The notes beneath the pieces were generated by a model. The model did not search any database, was not told where the DNA came from, and was given only the letters and a program-made list of their open reading frames with translations. 64,000 nt of DNA from NCBI RefSeq assembly GCF_033568475.1, contig NC_133123.1:106021228-106085227 (forward strand). The letters run 5' to 3'. Source of the stretch: Henckelia pumila. Lineage: Eukaryota; Streptophyta; Magnoliopsida; Lamiales; Gesneriaceae. Positions within the stretch are counted from its first letter, which is position 1; each line of letters starts with the position of its first letter. Below are positions 11,234 to 23,921 of this stretch, piece after piece. Position numbers and translations under genes: made by a program.

Positions 11234-12277
11234 TCATAAAATCTGCAAGACGATTCTCAAGTGCTCTGCATGGTCAGTACGGTTCTTCGAGTATATAAGA
11301 ATATCATCGATGAAAATAATGGCGAACTCATCTAAATAACGCTGAAAGATACGGTTCATCAAACCCATAAAAACAGCTGGAGCGTTAGTCAAACCGAACG
11401 GCATGACTATAAACTCAAAGTGACCATACCTCGTTCTGAATGCGGTCTTAGGAACATCTTCCTCTCGCACTCTCAGCTGATGGTAGCCTGACCTCAGATC
11501 AATCTTAGAGTAGATAGAAGAACCCTGCAGTTGATCAAACAAGTCATCTATTCGGGGTAAAGGATACCTGTTCTTAACTGTAGCCTGATTCAATTGGCGG
11601 TAGTCGATACAGAGCCGCATAGAACCATCCTTCTTCCGAACGAATAGAACAGGAGCACCCCAAGGCGATACACTAGGTCTGATGTATCCCTTGGCAATCA
11701 AATCCTCAAGCTGCTCCTTCAACTCTCTCAATTCAACAAGTGCCATACGATAAGGAGCTTTTGAAATAGGTTGAGTACCTGGCACTAAGTCAATGCTGAA
11801 TTCAACCTCTCGAATGGGTGGCAATCCAGGAACATCTTCCGGAAACACATCAGCAAAATCTCTAACCACTGGTAAGTCAACCAAAGCTGGGCTAGATTTC
11901 AGTATATCAACCGCATAAACCAAAAATCCTTCTGCACCTCTCTGTAACAAACGAGTCATAGATAACACTGAAATCAAAGGAATTCTAGATCGAGAACCCT
12001 TACCAAAGAATTTCCACTCGTCTGCCATTTCAGGTCTGAACCTGACAACCTTCAGAAAACAATCAACTGTCGCCCTGTACTTGGTTAAAGCATCTATCCC
12101 GACAATACTATCAAAATCTGACAACCCAAGCACAATACAGTCGAATTCTAACAAATTCCCCTCGAAACAAAATTCACAGTTCCTGACTAGTCGGACAGAA
12201 ACAATTCCTCCACCCAAAGGTGAAGTAACAGCTACTACTGTAGGCAACAATTCAGTTGGCAAAGCATGCAATAACAC
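11234..12277 (-). pseudogene. G2 protease remainder and reverse transcriptase palm (broken)
   Basis: This piece begins inside the aspartic protease. It continues through [14 protein letters not shown] and [19 protein letters not shown] into the reverse transcriptase palm and fingers ([37 protein letters not shown]) with the catalytic FIDDILIYS. It is closed by TGA at 11234-11236, where G1 has Arg (CGA to TGA). The frame is shared with the flanking pieces. Confidence 0.9.
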
Positions 12278-12283
12278 ATATTT

Positions 12284-13597
12284 CTAAGAGATAAAGGAAT
12301 GGGAAGCACCGGTATCTATCAAGACATGAGCAGAATGACCGAAAATTAAACAGTTACCTGCTATGACATCGTCAGGTGCTGCCTGAGCCTGATCCTCTGT
12401 CAATTCAAAGACTCGTGCTTGCTGTCTCGGAGGCTGATTTGCACTAGAGCTACCTCCCTGTCTGTTCTGCTGTTGCTGGGGTTGGAAAAAGTGCACTGCA
12501 GACGACTGCCTCTCCGGCTGAGCTGCAGGTCTAGACGAACTCCCACTCTGAGCTCTATCTCTATTACGTTGAGGGCACACTTTAGAGAAGTGTCCCGGTT
12601 GCTGACATGTGTTACAATCGCCGAAGACTCCCACACACTGATCCGGTGAGTGTCTTCCTCCACACTTGCTGCAGTACAAGGATGATGACCCAGAACTCGG
12701 TCCTGAACCGAATTGCTTCGAACCACTAGAACTGGACGAACTGTTCCCCTGTCTCTTGAACTGTTTACCTCTTGCCTTGTACTGATCCTTTCTGTTTCCC
12801 CCACTGTTTCCACCTTCATACCTCTGCTGCTGGTTCTGATGTTGAGGTGGCTGATTCTGGTACTGAGATGGTTGGTTCTGATACTGCTTCTGCTGCTGAG
12901 GTGCCCCCTGATTACCTCTTTGCCTCCACAAGCCTGCTTCTGCTCCTTTTGCGTAATTCATGGCATCCGCAAAGTTGCTAGGCCTGTTGGTGTTAACCAA
13001 CGTGAAGACATCGGGGTTCAACCCGTTGATGAACTGATCTGCCTTAGCTTCTTCATCTCCGGCAATTAGCGGTGCAAAACGCAACAGACTATCGAACTTA
13101 GCCACGTACTCTTCAATGTTCAGATTCCCTTGCCTCAGATTTGCAAACTCTGCTCCCTTATCCTTACGATACGAGATAGGAAAAAACTGCTTATAAAACT
13201 CAGATTTAAAAAGAGTCCAAGTAACCTCTGTACCTCTACTCTCAAATGCTTTCTTTGTCATGATCCACCAGCTCTTAGCACCACCACGCAGCTGATGAAT
13301 TACTAACCTGATTCGGCGATCATCTGTGTAGTCAATGTAATCAAACAACTGATCCATATCATCCAACCAACTCTCACAGTCAACTGGATTTTCTGAACCC
13401 ATCAACAATGGCGGATTGAACGACTGAAACCTCTTCAGCAAGGTTTCCATAGGAGTTGCTGAAGCATCCAACTGATCAACTTCAGTGCTAGCTTGTTCAG
13501 TCGCAGGGATAACTGGTGGTGTGTTTCTGTTTATCACTCGACGAGGACCCATCTGATAATCAAAGGTTAGCACACGAGATATCTCAATCGCTACCAT
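12284..13597 (-). pseudogene. G2 gag and start of aspartic protease (broken)
   Basis: The 437-residue frame probably starts at the internal Met of MGPRRVINRN (13552), since the upstream 15 residues have no counterpart in G1. It contains the gag capsid (NPPLLMGSENPVDCESWLDD, then LRQGNLNIEEYVAKF), a Gln-rich spacer, two zinc-knuckle-like clusters (CSKCGGRHSPDQC, CNTCQQPGHFSKVC) and the protease active site [13 protein letters not shown] at 12284-12286 ends it straight after the active-site motif. The unbroken frame would be about 1520 codons. Confidence 0.9.
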
Positions 13598-13838
13598 AAG
13601 TGCCCTTACAACCGCTTGGAATACCGAATACCAGTCGAGAACAGAAACAGTTATATTTCAAGTAGATCATGCTTTATTAATTTAAATCACACAACCATGT
13701 AATTCAAATAATGCTCAAACAATAAAGCATGCTCGCATGGAATTAAGTACACAATTAAATAATTCATACACATGCGAGGAGTCATTACACACAGACTCGA
13801 TCTACCCCGCTCACTCTAGTTCGACCAAGAATCTTAAC

Positions 13839-13850
13839 GCTCTGATACCA
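13839..13850 (-). promoter_or_regulatory. Primer binding site of G2 (tRNA-iMet)
   Basis: The minus strand reads TGGTATCAGAGC five bases inside the 5' LTR, the standard plant initiator-Met primer site. The leader between it and gag (13598-13838) has no other recognised feature. Confidence 0.9.
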
Positions 13851-13855
13851 CTTAA

Positions 13856-15843
13856 TGTGAGACCTCGATTTTAAACCACTAATCTCGGATTAAACAACAA
13901 GTAAGCGAACAAGAATCCAAGACTAAAACAATTCAAAAGTTTTTTTTTTTTTTTTTTTAAACGCCCGCGCCCGCGCGAGGAACCAAGCTCGCGCGCGCGC
14001 GAGGAACGCCTCTCCCGCACGCGGAAGGCCTGGGCAGAAAAATGCTCAGGCTGCGGGAAGAGAAAAAAAAAAGGATTCCGCGCTTGGTCCGACATGCCTT
14101 CAAATACAAATGCAATAACAGGGTGTAGGGAAACATGCCATAACAAGTCATGCTTTCAGAAGGCCTAAAACAACCAGAAGTCTAAATCGATAAAGCAACA
14201 ACATACTTCGATTTTAGATTACAATCCGAATACAAACTAATTCGAATAACAAAAAATATCAAGTTCGAGTTCTAACATGCTTCAATCTTAAACTAGATAA
14301 ACATGCTAATTCGACTTCTAAACCGAGTCTCACTTCTACTACTTGCCCTCGAAGCTAACCATGCCTCTTCTGACTTGTTCCTGCCCCACCTGTTGCCAAG
14401 TACACATACAAAACAAAGCAACAGCCGGATAACCGGTGAGAATGATAATCCCAGTAAAAGCAACATATCAAGTAATGAATACACAACATGCTATCAAACC
14501 ACATATTCAAGTCGAAGTTAATGATATGCATGTCTTTAAAACCAGGATATCGATTCTGATAAACACGGGAGTATTGCTCTGCTTTTGGGATCCCGAGGAT
14601 GAGATCACGTAACGACTCACCGACTCTCCCAATCGAGGTGGTGCCACGTATCCCACTCCTCTAGACTTTGAGCAACCATAATGAGTATGCTAGTACTAGG
14701 CGAAATACTACAACCTAGGCCACTCAATCATAGTTCCCAAACGTCTAACAAAAAGGGCGGTTCTGCCCGCTGAAATCAAAGTAGGCTCAAGATGAATGCA
14801 TAACAGAAACATAAACATAAGCCACATAACAAAAACTCAATCAATCAACAATTACAAGTTCCACGTGCTAGAACAAGTATCAATGCAATATGTGATTTAA
14901 AAAGGGAAACTCGAGAACCAACAGTCCCGAGTATGCTATCCCGCTACGATGACTGCTTTTACCTTTCAATGCAGTAGTTCCAACTCCAGGAAAGCTACAA
15001 CAAAAGATTGTATCAACAACTATACAATCTAAACAACAACTACGGATCAAGGTAAATCTCATTACCGATCTTCGTCCAACTCTGAAACGATCAATCAGCT
15101 GCTAACTCAGGGCTTGACAACTCCAAACGAATCTGTTCAGATACAAGAGATTGATCAACAACAAAGACCAACTTACAAGCCAAGTTCAACAACTCAAAAA
15201 CGGTTCGAAACCCTCAAAACTCAAACCGACGGCATAACGGCTATAAACTGAACAAACCGGCAACGCAGACAGTAGTTCAATACTGATATCAACTCAATTC
15301 AATGCTAAAACCACAACAACAAGACAAACCCAACAAATCTCAAAACCCACATTTTAGAATAATACTTCCAAAAATCATAACAATTCCGAACGTCGCTCTA
15401 ATTCAAAATCGACAGATAATAAACGATCAGAACTCTGTAGAGAACAACATACTCGAATCTCAAACGATTCTAACAACATCCAAAAACTAGAATGTATCCG
15501 ATCGTAGAAAAACTTACGATAGAACGAAGCTCTCGCAGCAGTGATCGCTAATCTGCCTTCAGAAATAATTTCCAACGGACGGATCGAGCTCGGACTGAAA
15601 TCCCAAAGCTTGGAATGAGAAGGGGGCGGCTCTAATGGAGGAGGCGTGCAATGAGGAAGAAGGAGAAGACTTCCCTAATCAATTCCAAGTGTAGATAATA
15701 TATAAAACTCAAAATTTGCGTTTTAGTCCCTGAAATTCCAAAATTTGCAAAAAGGACCCTGATCAAAATCAAGTCGGCTCGTGAACTCTGCAATCTCCGA
15801 TTAACTCAAATAAACTCATTTAAGATAAAAACGGGGCGTTACA
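13856..15843 (-). repeat. 5' LTR of G2 (1988 bp)
   Basis: Same termini as the copy at 6898. The T run is 19 bases here, and the CG-alternating block carries two substitutions. It drives transcription on the minus strand. Confidence 0.95.
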
Positions 15844-15848
15844 ATTGT

Positions 15849-16680
15849 TATTTAGCTAATTACTACTGGATTTTTTTTATTAATATACACTATCTAATAA
15901 TGCACAGAAAGTGAGTAAAATTTTAAACTTCCATATAGTAAAAAACTCATGTAACTCCATATTGGTTCGCACACACGTTTACTCTCGCGCTGGAAGTTTT
16001 CCTACGTTTTCCAAAATTAAGTAATTACTGGGAATCAAAATGCTCAAATTCACACAAATTGCGATATCAAAATGCCCTCCAAAAGAAAAAAAAAATAGGG
16101 AATATCGAAGCAAAAATTATAATGGAAAATAAGACAATACTTACAGCTACAAATCGAAGGGGTTAGTACGTTAATGGGCTTCGAGCATCATCTACTCACT
16201 CCGGCGGTAGCAAGATTCTGTGGGCATTCATTCGTATCAAATTGGGAATGTTTCATACCCAAAAAAATCTAGAACAGAGATCAATTTACCGATGTATATG
16301 AGAGGAAGACGAGGTGGAGAGAATCAAATGGATCTTCTTCTTCGTTGTTACGCTCTTTCAACTTGAACCAGATCTACTTTCTTCATCAATTTTGCCGACA
16401 AGAATGGGTGCAAGTAGGTACAAGGATATTATTAATAATTCATGGATTTGAGGAAAAAAATTTGAGTGGGATGTGAGGGCATTTTGGTCCACCAAATGAA
16501 TATACACTAACTTATCCCACCAATAAAAATCATACCAAACATAAAAATAAACTATCAAATACAAAATATCTTCCCTTATCAACCACTTATCAATCAATAT
16601 TCTAGTCCAAAAGTTATCTCATCCTTGCTACCAAACGGGGCCTCAGAGGTTTCACAATCCCTCCCAATTTCCCATTTGGT
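15849..16680. other. Non-coding segment right of G2; possible 5' part of GRF locus
   Basis: This is the continuation of the locus split by G2. A minus-strand stretch at about 16140-16390 has a candidate short start-proximal exon (ATG near 16262, open for about 22 codons) and possible splice donors, but nothing confirms it. At about 16634-16648 the sequence CCAAACGGGGCCTC resembles the end of a hAT-type element, but no matching opposite end was found. Confidence 0.3.
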
Positions 16681-17219
16681 TCTGTCCCAGTACACCTTCA
16701 CTTGCCGGCGTCGCCGTCTTGCACAGTCGTTATCGATTTCTGAGTTTGTTCATAAGGTAGTTTATATCTGCTTCATCTATAGTTTAAAGATTTAAGATTT
16801 CTGGGATCTTGACTTTGATGTTTGTATTATCTGATTGATTATGCTACTAGGAGGAATGGGCATTTGTTCGCTATGTGATTGATTGTATTGTCTTTATACT
16901 CTTCATCTCTTTCATTCTCTGTTTAATTTGGTTTACAGAAAACGAGGACTCAAAATTTTGGATTGAAATTTTGTTTGCTCACTCTTTACAGTTGATTGAT
17001 TTGCCACGTTTGGGCTACTATTTAGTTTTGGTGATTGACATTAATTAAAATTTATTAAATGTCATGATTGTTGAAATGCTTCCTAGGATAGTTTTATTGT
17101 TGCCATTGTTAATAATGTAGTGGTGAGTGGGAACCATGATTATATTAGAGTTGTCCCTCCCCCAGACTTGCTATTAACTTACCACAGTTGTAAATTTTTG
17201 TTGTAGGTAAACTTAAATA

Positions 17220-19255
17220 ATGGCAAACAAAAGAATGCGGAAATTAATTGAAAATCTTCAAAGAAGACGACCTAGGGCAGAAGAATCAAGTGGCAGAGGA
17301 GGTGATAAAAATGAAGCACAAGACACAACACTGAATTCACCATTGGAGTCACAGAATGAGGACGATAATGACCAAGGTAACAAAATTCACCATTGGTGCA
17401 TTATTAAATTTACAGCCACCGAGTGAAAATTGTCTTTTGAGTTTTATTTTCAGATGAAAGTGAGGAGATGCTTTCATCCGAAGCACAACAAAGAAGACGC
17501 GGCAAGAAAATTATGAGGGATATTCATGAATTACAACCTGATCGCTTGCTCATAGTGAAATTTAATGAAAGGGGACAACCTTATGGTGATCTACAAGCCA
17601 CACTTGCAAACTTTATTGGGACTATTGCATGAAATGGAAATGCCCTGCCACTGCACTATTTAGATTGGAGAAGAATGACGAGAAATCGTTTGAATGCTGC
17701 ATGGAAGAGTGTTACTATGAGTTAGATGCTAAGTATTTAATTTCAAATTTTTACTGCAAACACTAACAAATTTCCTATTATTTTGCAGGACCGTTTTGAA
17801 ATCCCCAATCACCATAAAGGTGTTATAATGCAAATGATGGGGGCGCTTGGAGGAGATGGAGGACTGAAGTGAAAGCTACATCTTATGATCCAAATATTCC
17901 ATTTGAAGAACTAGTTCAAATTCAACCCGTTCCTCACGGGCTGACATCTCACACTTGGGAAGTTTTGGTGACTATTGGAAGTCTACGGAGGTAGAACTTG
18001 TATTAATTGTGTTTGACATGTGATTGTGGATGTTATCTTATTCTGAACTTATTTGCCAGAAAATTTCAAAAATCAACAGAGAAAATGCGAATAAAAAGAA
18101 AGGGACCCATGCACAAGGACGTACAAGTATTCCGACATTGGAACATAAGTTTGTAAGACCTTTTGTACTTACATTTTGTTGCTTACTGTTACTGGACATT
18201 ATCTACCAAAATTTGGCTTATTTAGAGCATTTTAGAACTGGTGACACGAGACATAATTTATCAAGTTAGTTTTTATGAGGGAATGAATGTGTAAGTTAGA
18301 TCCATAAATAATCGCACAAATATATGAATCTATGTTGTCAACTTGGTATTAAATGATGATTTGTTACCTTAGTTTCAAGAGAATGGTAGAAAACCAAGTC
18401 ATATTGAAATACTCCACTTGAGTCGAAGAAGTAGAAAGAAAGGAGGTGCTTCGGTTGACGATGAGGCAATACGGGTTGAGGTAATGATATATTTCACGTT
18501 TGAAATTGTATTTTAAATTTTTTCCAAATATTATCAATAATTTTTTTAAAAGGATTTGCTTCAAGACACTGTGAATTGTCACCTCGAAGATAAACCCGAG
18601 GGAACACAACCAATAGAAGTACACAAAGAGGCATTTCGGTAATAATTCAGTTCTAATTTCATTTTATTTTAGTAAAGCTATTACATATTGTTGAGAATTA
18701 AATATATTCTTTCTATGTAGCGAGGTTTTTGGAAATGAGCATTCTGGTCGGGTTTGATGTTTAGGAGCTGGTGCACTGCCTAACCAAGTTTTTCCGGAGC
18801 AATGTAAATGCACCACGATGTACAGACAAGATTACCAGTCTTCCTCAGATTTCACAGAACAATTAAAGGCAATGAGTGAACAAATTAAAGAGATGAAGGA
18901 GCAAGAAGCACGACGACAAATGGAAATGGAGCAAATGAGAACACAAATGCAATCCAATCAAATGCCAAATTTTGCACAGATTATGCAAAATATGATGTCT
19001 GGAAATGCCGGAGGATCTCGTGGACCTGAATCATTACCGACACAAGTAACATCATTTTTCATACCAAAGAAAGAAGTTTCAAATATCTTTTATGATTAAT
19101 TACATGTAAGCAACTTTGTTCATTCTTCGTAGATGGCAGCTATGTTGGTAAATATCATGCAACAACAACTTAATACTCAATCAGATTCTGAAGAAAACAC
19201 TCGTAGATGCTCCCCTCCATCAGAATCAGATTATAACCAAAGGGAATTTTGAATC
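17220..19255 (+). pseudogene. CACTA (En/Spm) Transposase_24-type protein gene, degenerate
   Basis: Exon 1 (17220-17376) encodes a basic start, MANKRMRKLIENLQRRRPR. A GT..AG intron leads to exon 2 at 17454. From there the translation follows the plant Ptta/En/Spm family (PF03004 as I recognise it): ELQPDRLLIVKFNERGQPYGD, HYLDWRRMTRNRLNAAW, DRFEIPNHHKGVI, then NRENANKKKGTHAQGRTS, FGNEHSGRVRCLGAGALP, and a C-terminal Gln/Met-rich coiled coil (SEQIKEMKEQEARRQMEMEQ, 18818-19000). In CACTA elements this family accompanies the DDE transposase and probably binds element ends. It is broken: an in-frame TGA at 17630-17632 (Arg position in relatives) and at least one frameshift near 17870. No DDE transposase partner was seen in the window. 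Confidence 0.7.
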
Positions 19256-20300
19256 GAATGGATGAGGTTGGTTCTCTGGAACAAATATTTTTGTCAGGGT
19301 CTTTTGCATGTTCTTGCATTCATTTTCCTTCAATGACTAATCCGTATGAAATACATACTAAAATGATCCTACCAACAAAAGTAGATCATATATCATAGTG
19401 GTTTTTAAATTATAATGTTTAGAATGTAATTCTTGATACCAAATTGTGAAAGTTTATTTTACAATTTAATTTCTCTTTTGTTTCTCATACTTTCTGCTCT
19501 TTTCGACACATGAGTTAGTGCGCAACGTCCTTGAATATTTTATGAAAGCTGCACATAAGTCTCGAATAAATGGTTCTTAAAATGATGAATGGCAACGGTA
19601 TGATGAATAATAGTGCCTGTATAAGGGGAGGACCAGTTCAACATATTTTGATTTTAGTGATTGAAAATTTTAATGTAAAAGTAAGTATCAAACAAACTTT
19701 TTGGAATCTGGTGATTATCTTGCTGTCAATTTTACAGGTCAAGTTCTATGTGTGTTATGGGAGTTGAGAAAGTTGTCTGGGGTATATGTATGAGATGTAA
19801 GTGGTGTTTAATTTTTTTTGTTCAACTTTCAAAATGCAATTTATTATCAACATTTCTCTTGTGTTTCTCATATTGTTCTTATTTACTTACTGCGGATGTC
19901 TTAACATATGCAGACTTTGTTTTGTCGAAGAATGCATTGGTCCATTTAAAGACTACTTGCTTGTGGAAGATGGTACACTTATTATGCTTCGACGAGGAGT
20001 TCCAAGTTGAGATGTTAAAATGCTATGGTTTTGCATGAATCAAAATTAGATGCATTTTCTTTGTATGTTTGTTTTTTTTGGAGAAGACTTTTAGTTGACA
20101 GTACTCTATCTTTGTGAAGAGAGTTTTAGTTTGCACTCAAAATTGTATTTTCATATTTTGTGAATGATAATGAACTTGTTCTTATTAAGTGAAAGTTGAT
20201 CAAGAATTGATTTGGTATTGCAGTTAGGTTTGATATATTTATTTAAGAAACGTGCATAAATAAATTTTTTTTCCCCACTTCAACAAATTCTAGGTAATTG
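19256..20300. other. AT-rich interior of the CACTA remnant, no convincing gene
   Basis: Several short open frames occur here (for example around 19570-20038), but none has a recognisable domain or supported splice structure. This is probably the 3' flank of the transposase gene within the CACTA element. Confidence 0.35.
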
Positions 20301-20309
20301 TTTACAGGA

Positions 20310-20790
20310 GAAGGTTTTAGATGCGGTTAAAACCGATCTTAAAATTTAGTAAACTTCCCGGTTTGTAACCACTTCAATATAGAATCAACACAACCGGTTC
20401 CAAAACCGCATTTATAAAGGTATTGTAGGAGCGGTTAAGATGCTTGTAAATGACACCAACCAAAGTGGGTACGACCGCTGCAATATATATCCTACACAAG
20501 CGGTTAAGAACTGATGGTATAACTTGGCTACACAAGTGTTTGAAATGCTTGTGCAAATTCCCTACAGACGCGTTTGTAACTGCTGTAATATATGTTCTAC
20601 ACAAGCTGTTATGACCGCTTGTAAACAACGTCTACAGACTCGGTTTTTATACTTTCACCACCGGTTTGAGTTACCGATTGAGTTTCTATTAGCACCGCTA
20701 ATATCAGAAGCGGTGTTGAAACCGCTTCAAAAAATGTAGCAGCGGTCACAAAACGCTTCTACAGGTAAAAAATAACCGGTTCTAATACTC
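20310..20790 (+). repeat. CACTA right subterminal repeat region
   Basis: Many short direct and inverted copies of a GCGGTT/AACCGC core occur here (for example ACAAGCGGTTAA, AGCGGTTAAGA, ACCGGTT). Such clustered subterminal repeats are the transposase-binding regions of CACTA elements. Confidence 0.65.
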
Positions 20791-20805
20791 TTTTTTTTTG
20801 TAGTG
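20791..20805 (+). mobile_element. CACTA right terminal inverted repeat
   Basis: The reverse complement of this end begins CACTACAAAAAAAAA, the typical CACTA terminus. The next three bases (CCT) would be the target duplication. The matching left terminus was not found upstream, so the left end is missing or rearranged. Confidence 0.65.
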
Positions 20806-21878
20806 CCTGACACAAGACTTACGTATCCAACCATCCACAAACTCATAGGGTGAGCACCCTACTACAGAATACCTCTAAGGTAAAGGATCAATTGCTCATG
20901 TATGCAACATACAGTCATGACATGTTGTATATAAAGACATATAAAACATGTAATCACATAATCCATGCAAACACATAATACATGCATACTTAATATGGAT
21001 ATCTCGAATAATACTTCCGTACCTTACTAAGGCAGATCCTAGAAGCTCCCCTCTAGGTCCAAGCCTACCATGCAACACTATAATACATAAATACCATGTA
21101 TTAACTAGCATGCCAAACATCACCTAACATGATCTAAAATCCTTATTTAAACTAAAGCCTACTCCCAATTTACTATAGGGAACCAGATCCATACCTTCGT
21201 CCGTCGTCAGCCCGCTGATGTCGCATGCCCCAAAGCCTGGGCATAGCCTATCTATGACCCCTGGACACCTCGCCAGAGCTCCGCCTCCTGGCCGCTACTA
21301 CGGACACTGTGACTTATAAAAAAAAATACTATTTCATACTCCAACTCTTAAAGAAAGAGTTCTGAAGTAATTAAAATAAAGGCATAATGGGGGAGGAGAG
21401 GAATTTAACGATTTAAAATGAGGCAAACTCAACCCCTATTTATAGGCCTCAATCGGAAGGTCCGATCCCCGGTTCGGATGGTCCGATCTCCGGTTCGGAC
21501 GGTCCGATCTATGCATGAATTCCACGTCGCATGCATGCAAGTTCGAACGGTCCAATCCCTCTTCAGATCGTCCAATCTCTTACGTCCGATACACCTGTGA
21601 ATTCCTTTTGACATCTGTCTTGGGAGAGTTTGGACCATCCGATCCCTAGATCGGATCGTCCGATCTTACCCTCCTCCGAACTTTGATCGTGCCTCCAAAC
21701 TGTCGTAGTTCGGACTCTCCGAACCCAGTTTGGATCCTTCAATCTACCCGAGCCCAAGAAGCTCATTAACAAATTTTCGGGCATTCTGGACCCAAATCCT
21801 TGGTTCGTGTGATCATATTAAAATTCCTTAATCACGTTTAAATCCCTTAACCTTTTAAAATTGAACCGATCTACTACA
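20806..21878 (-). repeat. Diverged G1-family LTR fragment (U3-R part)
   Basis: The fragment aligns by eye with the G1 LTR from about 5090 to 5995: an ATACATGCATACT block, TCCAAGCCTA, CCTTCGTCCGTCGT and a CTACTACA terminus at 21878. It keeps a TATA box (21436-21444, minus TATAAATAG) with a palindrome array directly upstream (21448-21740, typified by TTCGGACGGTCCGA). The CACTA end abuts it at 20806, so the CACTA element appears to have inserted in this LTR. Confidence 0.65.
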
Positions 21879-21939
21879 ATAAGTGATACGGTATAAATTT
21901 GATTATAGGCTTGGATACTAGGTTGTTCACATAAACTTG

Positions 21940-22684
21940 ACCTATAAAGTATATATGTAAGTACTGACTAAGATATCTGAGTATGCATTCTTATGTGTTG
22001 CATTTTATCTGTCATGATATGCATCTATTACTATTCATATGTTACATGTCCATGAATCACGCTGATCTGAATCTCCTTTGAGATAGTCATGTTTAGTAGG
22101 GTCGCTCAACCCTAATTTGTGGACGGTTGGATATCGTGTGTCACATGGCCGACATGTACAGAGGGCTGTGATATATCCAGGATATTTCCAAATCCACTTC
22201 CGGATGATTGTGCTAGTTACACAGAGGAGTATTTCCGAGTTGATCCTATGCACTATGGCGCCTCCAGTTGAGCATGAGTTTTTCCTGTTGATCCAATTAC
22301 CTAGTTCACGTCATATGCATACACATATAGATTTGCATACTCGTATTTATTTTACTGTACGTTAGTGCTCATATCTTCGTTTTCATCTTGGACACCCCAT
22401 TATGTGGGACATGCCTCAGGTTGGATAATGCAGGCAGGAGTGATCTCGAGGCGAGGATCAGTGCCGTTGAGTTTTCGGTTATTTGGTTTAGTTTTTCTAT
22501 TTTTAGGACTTTATTTGATACATTTATTCGATTTGGTTGTATCTTAACAAGTATTATAACTAATGGTTTCAATTCGGGTTTAATGTATTTTAGTTTTTGC
22601 TGATTTATCTGATTATTGTTAATTATGATTTAATTGCATGTTTAGGATTTGATTTAGTAGGTGATTCCAGTCTGGGTTACTACA
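21940..22684 (+). repeat. G1-family LTR fragment in opposite orientation
   Basis: Reverse-complement similarity to the G1 LTR is visible, and the fragment ends TTTAGTAGGTGATTCC...GGGTTACTACA, matching the R-U5 terminus of G1 read on the other strand. It forms the left arm of an inverted repeat centred near 22587. Confidence 0.6.
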
Positions 22685-22689
22685 AGAAC

Positions 22690-23000
22690 CAAACTCAAAA
22701 CATCAGGGTGCGCTGCTCCTCACCTCAAAGACCACTTCTACTACATCATCCAACCTGAGGCCTGTCCCATGGAATGAGGTGCAATGATGAAAACAAGGAC
22801 GTGAGCTCTAAATCACAGTACATAAATATGAGTATACAAACCTATATGTGTATGCATATGACATTAACTAGATAACTGGATCAACAAGAAAACTCATGCT
22901 CAGACTAGAGACGCCAGAGTGCATAGTATCAACGCAAAATTACCCCTATGGATAACTAGCATATTCATCCAGACGTGGATCTAGAATTTCTAGGAAACAT
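22690..23000 (-). repeat. G1-family LTR fragment, right arm of inverted repeat
   Basis: CATCATCCAACCTGAGGC (22745-22762) onward repeats, inverted, the sequence ending at about 22425, out to about 22995 against 22180. No primer site or internal coding sequence lies between the arms. Confidence 0.6.
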
Positions 23001-23019
23001 CACAAAATATTATGGAAGT

Positions 23020-23847
23020 TCGAAGCAAACTGCTTCTATGTCTTCCCTTCTTCCAGTTAGGAAGGAATTCACGAGAAGACTTTGATTTATACATTCCTTT
23101 TTATACAAACCATTTCAATCGTAGGACTTATCCTTCGCCTAGATCGAAACTCCTAGTACACCACACAAAATAAGACAATAAGTCTTAACAACAACGAAGG
23201 AAACAAATTAGGATTTGAATGAATCTGGAGAATCAATCTATTGAGAAACTCTTCTTCAACACTCATTGAATGAGCAGTTGAGAGTTGTCTTGATGCCCTT
23301 GATGATCCTTTTAGATGATCTGATGAATAACTTGTATATGTTGGCTTGGTGAGAAAAATGAGATATGTAAATTTAAAGTGCTTGGAGAGATAACTTTATT
23401 ATGTTCTTCTTTTTGTATTTCTTCACTAACTCTTTTTTGAAGCTTTCTCTCTAACTATATATAGTCATATTTTGCAACGTTCTTCTTGATGATGACTTAG
23501 ATTCTCTCTCTGAACTGTCTTGTTATAGTTTCGAGAGTCTCTATAAATGACTTCATAAATGCGAGACGAGATCCAAGATGATTGAAAATTCATCCTTGCA
23601 ACTTTTTAATATGGACAATAAATTATCTTTTGGAAATCTTCAAATATAACAAATAGTCTTCTTGAGCAGACGAAAAGCCTTTAAGCTTTGAGCAGTCCAA
23701 ATAGTCATTTGAGCAGTTCAGGCAGTTTGAAGATTCTGTTGAGCAGTTCAAGTAGTTCGAAGATTATGTTGAGTAGTTCAAGATCTTTTACCTGTTTTAC
23801 AAAACTTGGCAGTTCAATTTGTAATCATCAAAACTAAGTGCCCAACA
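23020..23847 (-). repeat. Possible solo copia-type LTR
   Basis: On the minus strand it starts TGTTGGGCACTTAG, a start common in plant copia LTRs, and has a TATATATAG-like promoter sequence near 23454-23462. At about 23680-23790 it contains three degenerate copies of a roughly 31-bp unit built on GAGCAGTTCAAGTAGTT. The far boundary and target duplication were not found. Confidence 0.35.
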
Positions 23848-23921
23848 ATTTTTCCATTTTCTGTGATGACAAAACCTGTGAAATCCTTCTAAGAAATTAA
23901 GAGATAAAATAGTTTAAAAAA

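Larger units (their letters stand above)
6898..15843 (-). mobile_element. Ty3/gypsy LTR retrotransposon G2, structurally complete, ORF dead
   Basis: The two LTRs (6898-8885 and 13856-15843) are each 1988 bp. Line by line I count ten substitutions and two single-base indels between them (about 0.5%). The element is flanked by a perfect 5-bp duplication ATTGT (6893-6897 and 15844-15848). Internal order on the minus strand is leader, gag-protease, reverse transcriptase, RNase H, integrase and chromodomain-like tail, the same Tekay/Del-type order as G1. One reading frame runs throughout but is closed by four nonsense codons. The very similar LTRs indicate a recent insertion. Confidence 0.95.

Noticed and set aside
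13839..13850. Primer binding sites mistaken for tRNA genes
   Set aside because: Only 12-13 bases match tRNA at each LTR junction. I saw no cloverleaf or full tRNA anywhere in the window.
16625..16650. hAT-like terminus CCAAACGGGGCCTC
   Set aside because: No opposite terminus or 8-bp duplication was found, so an element cannot be defined.
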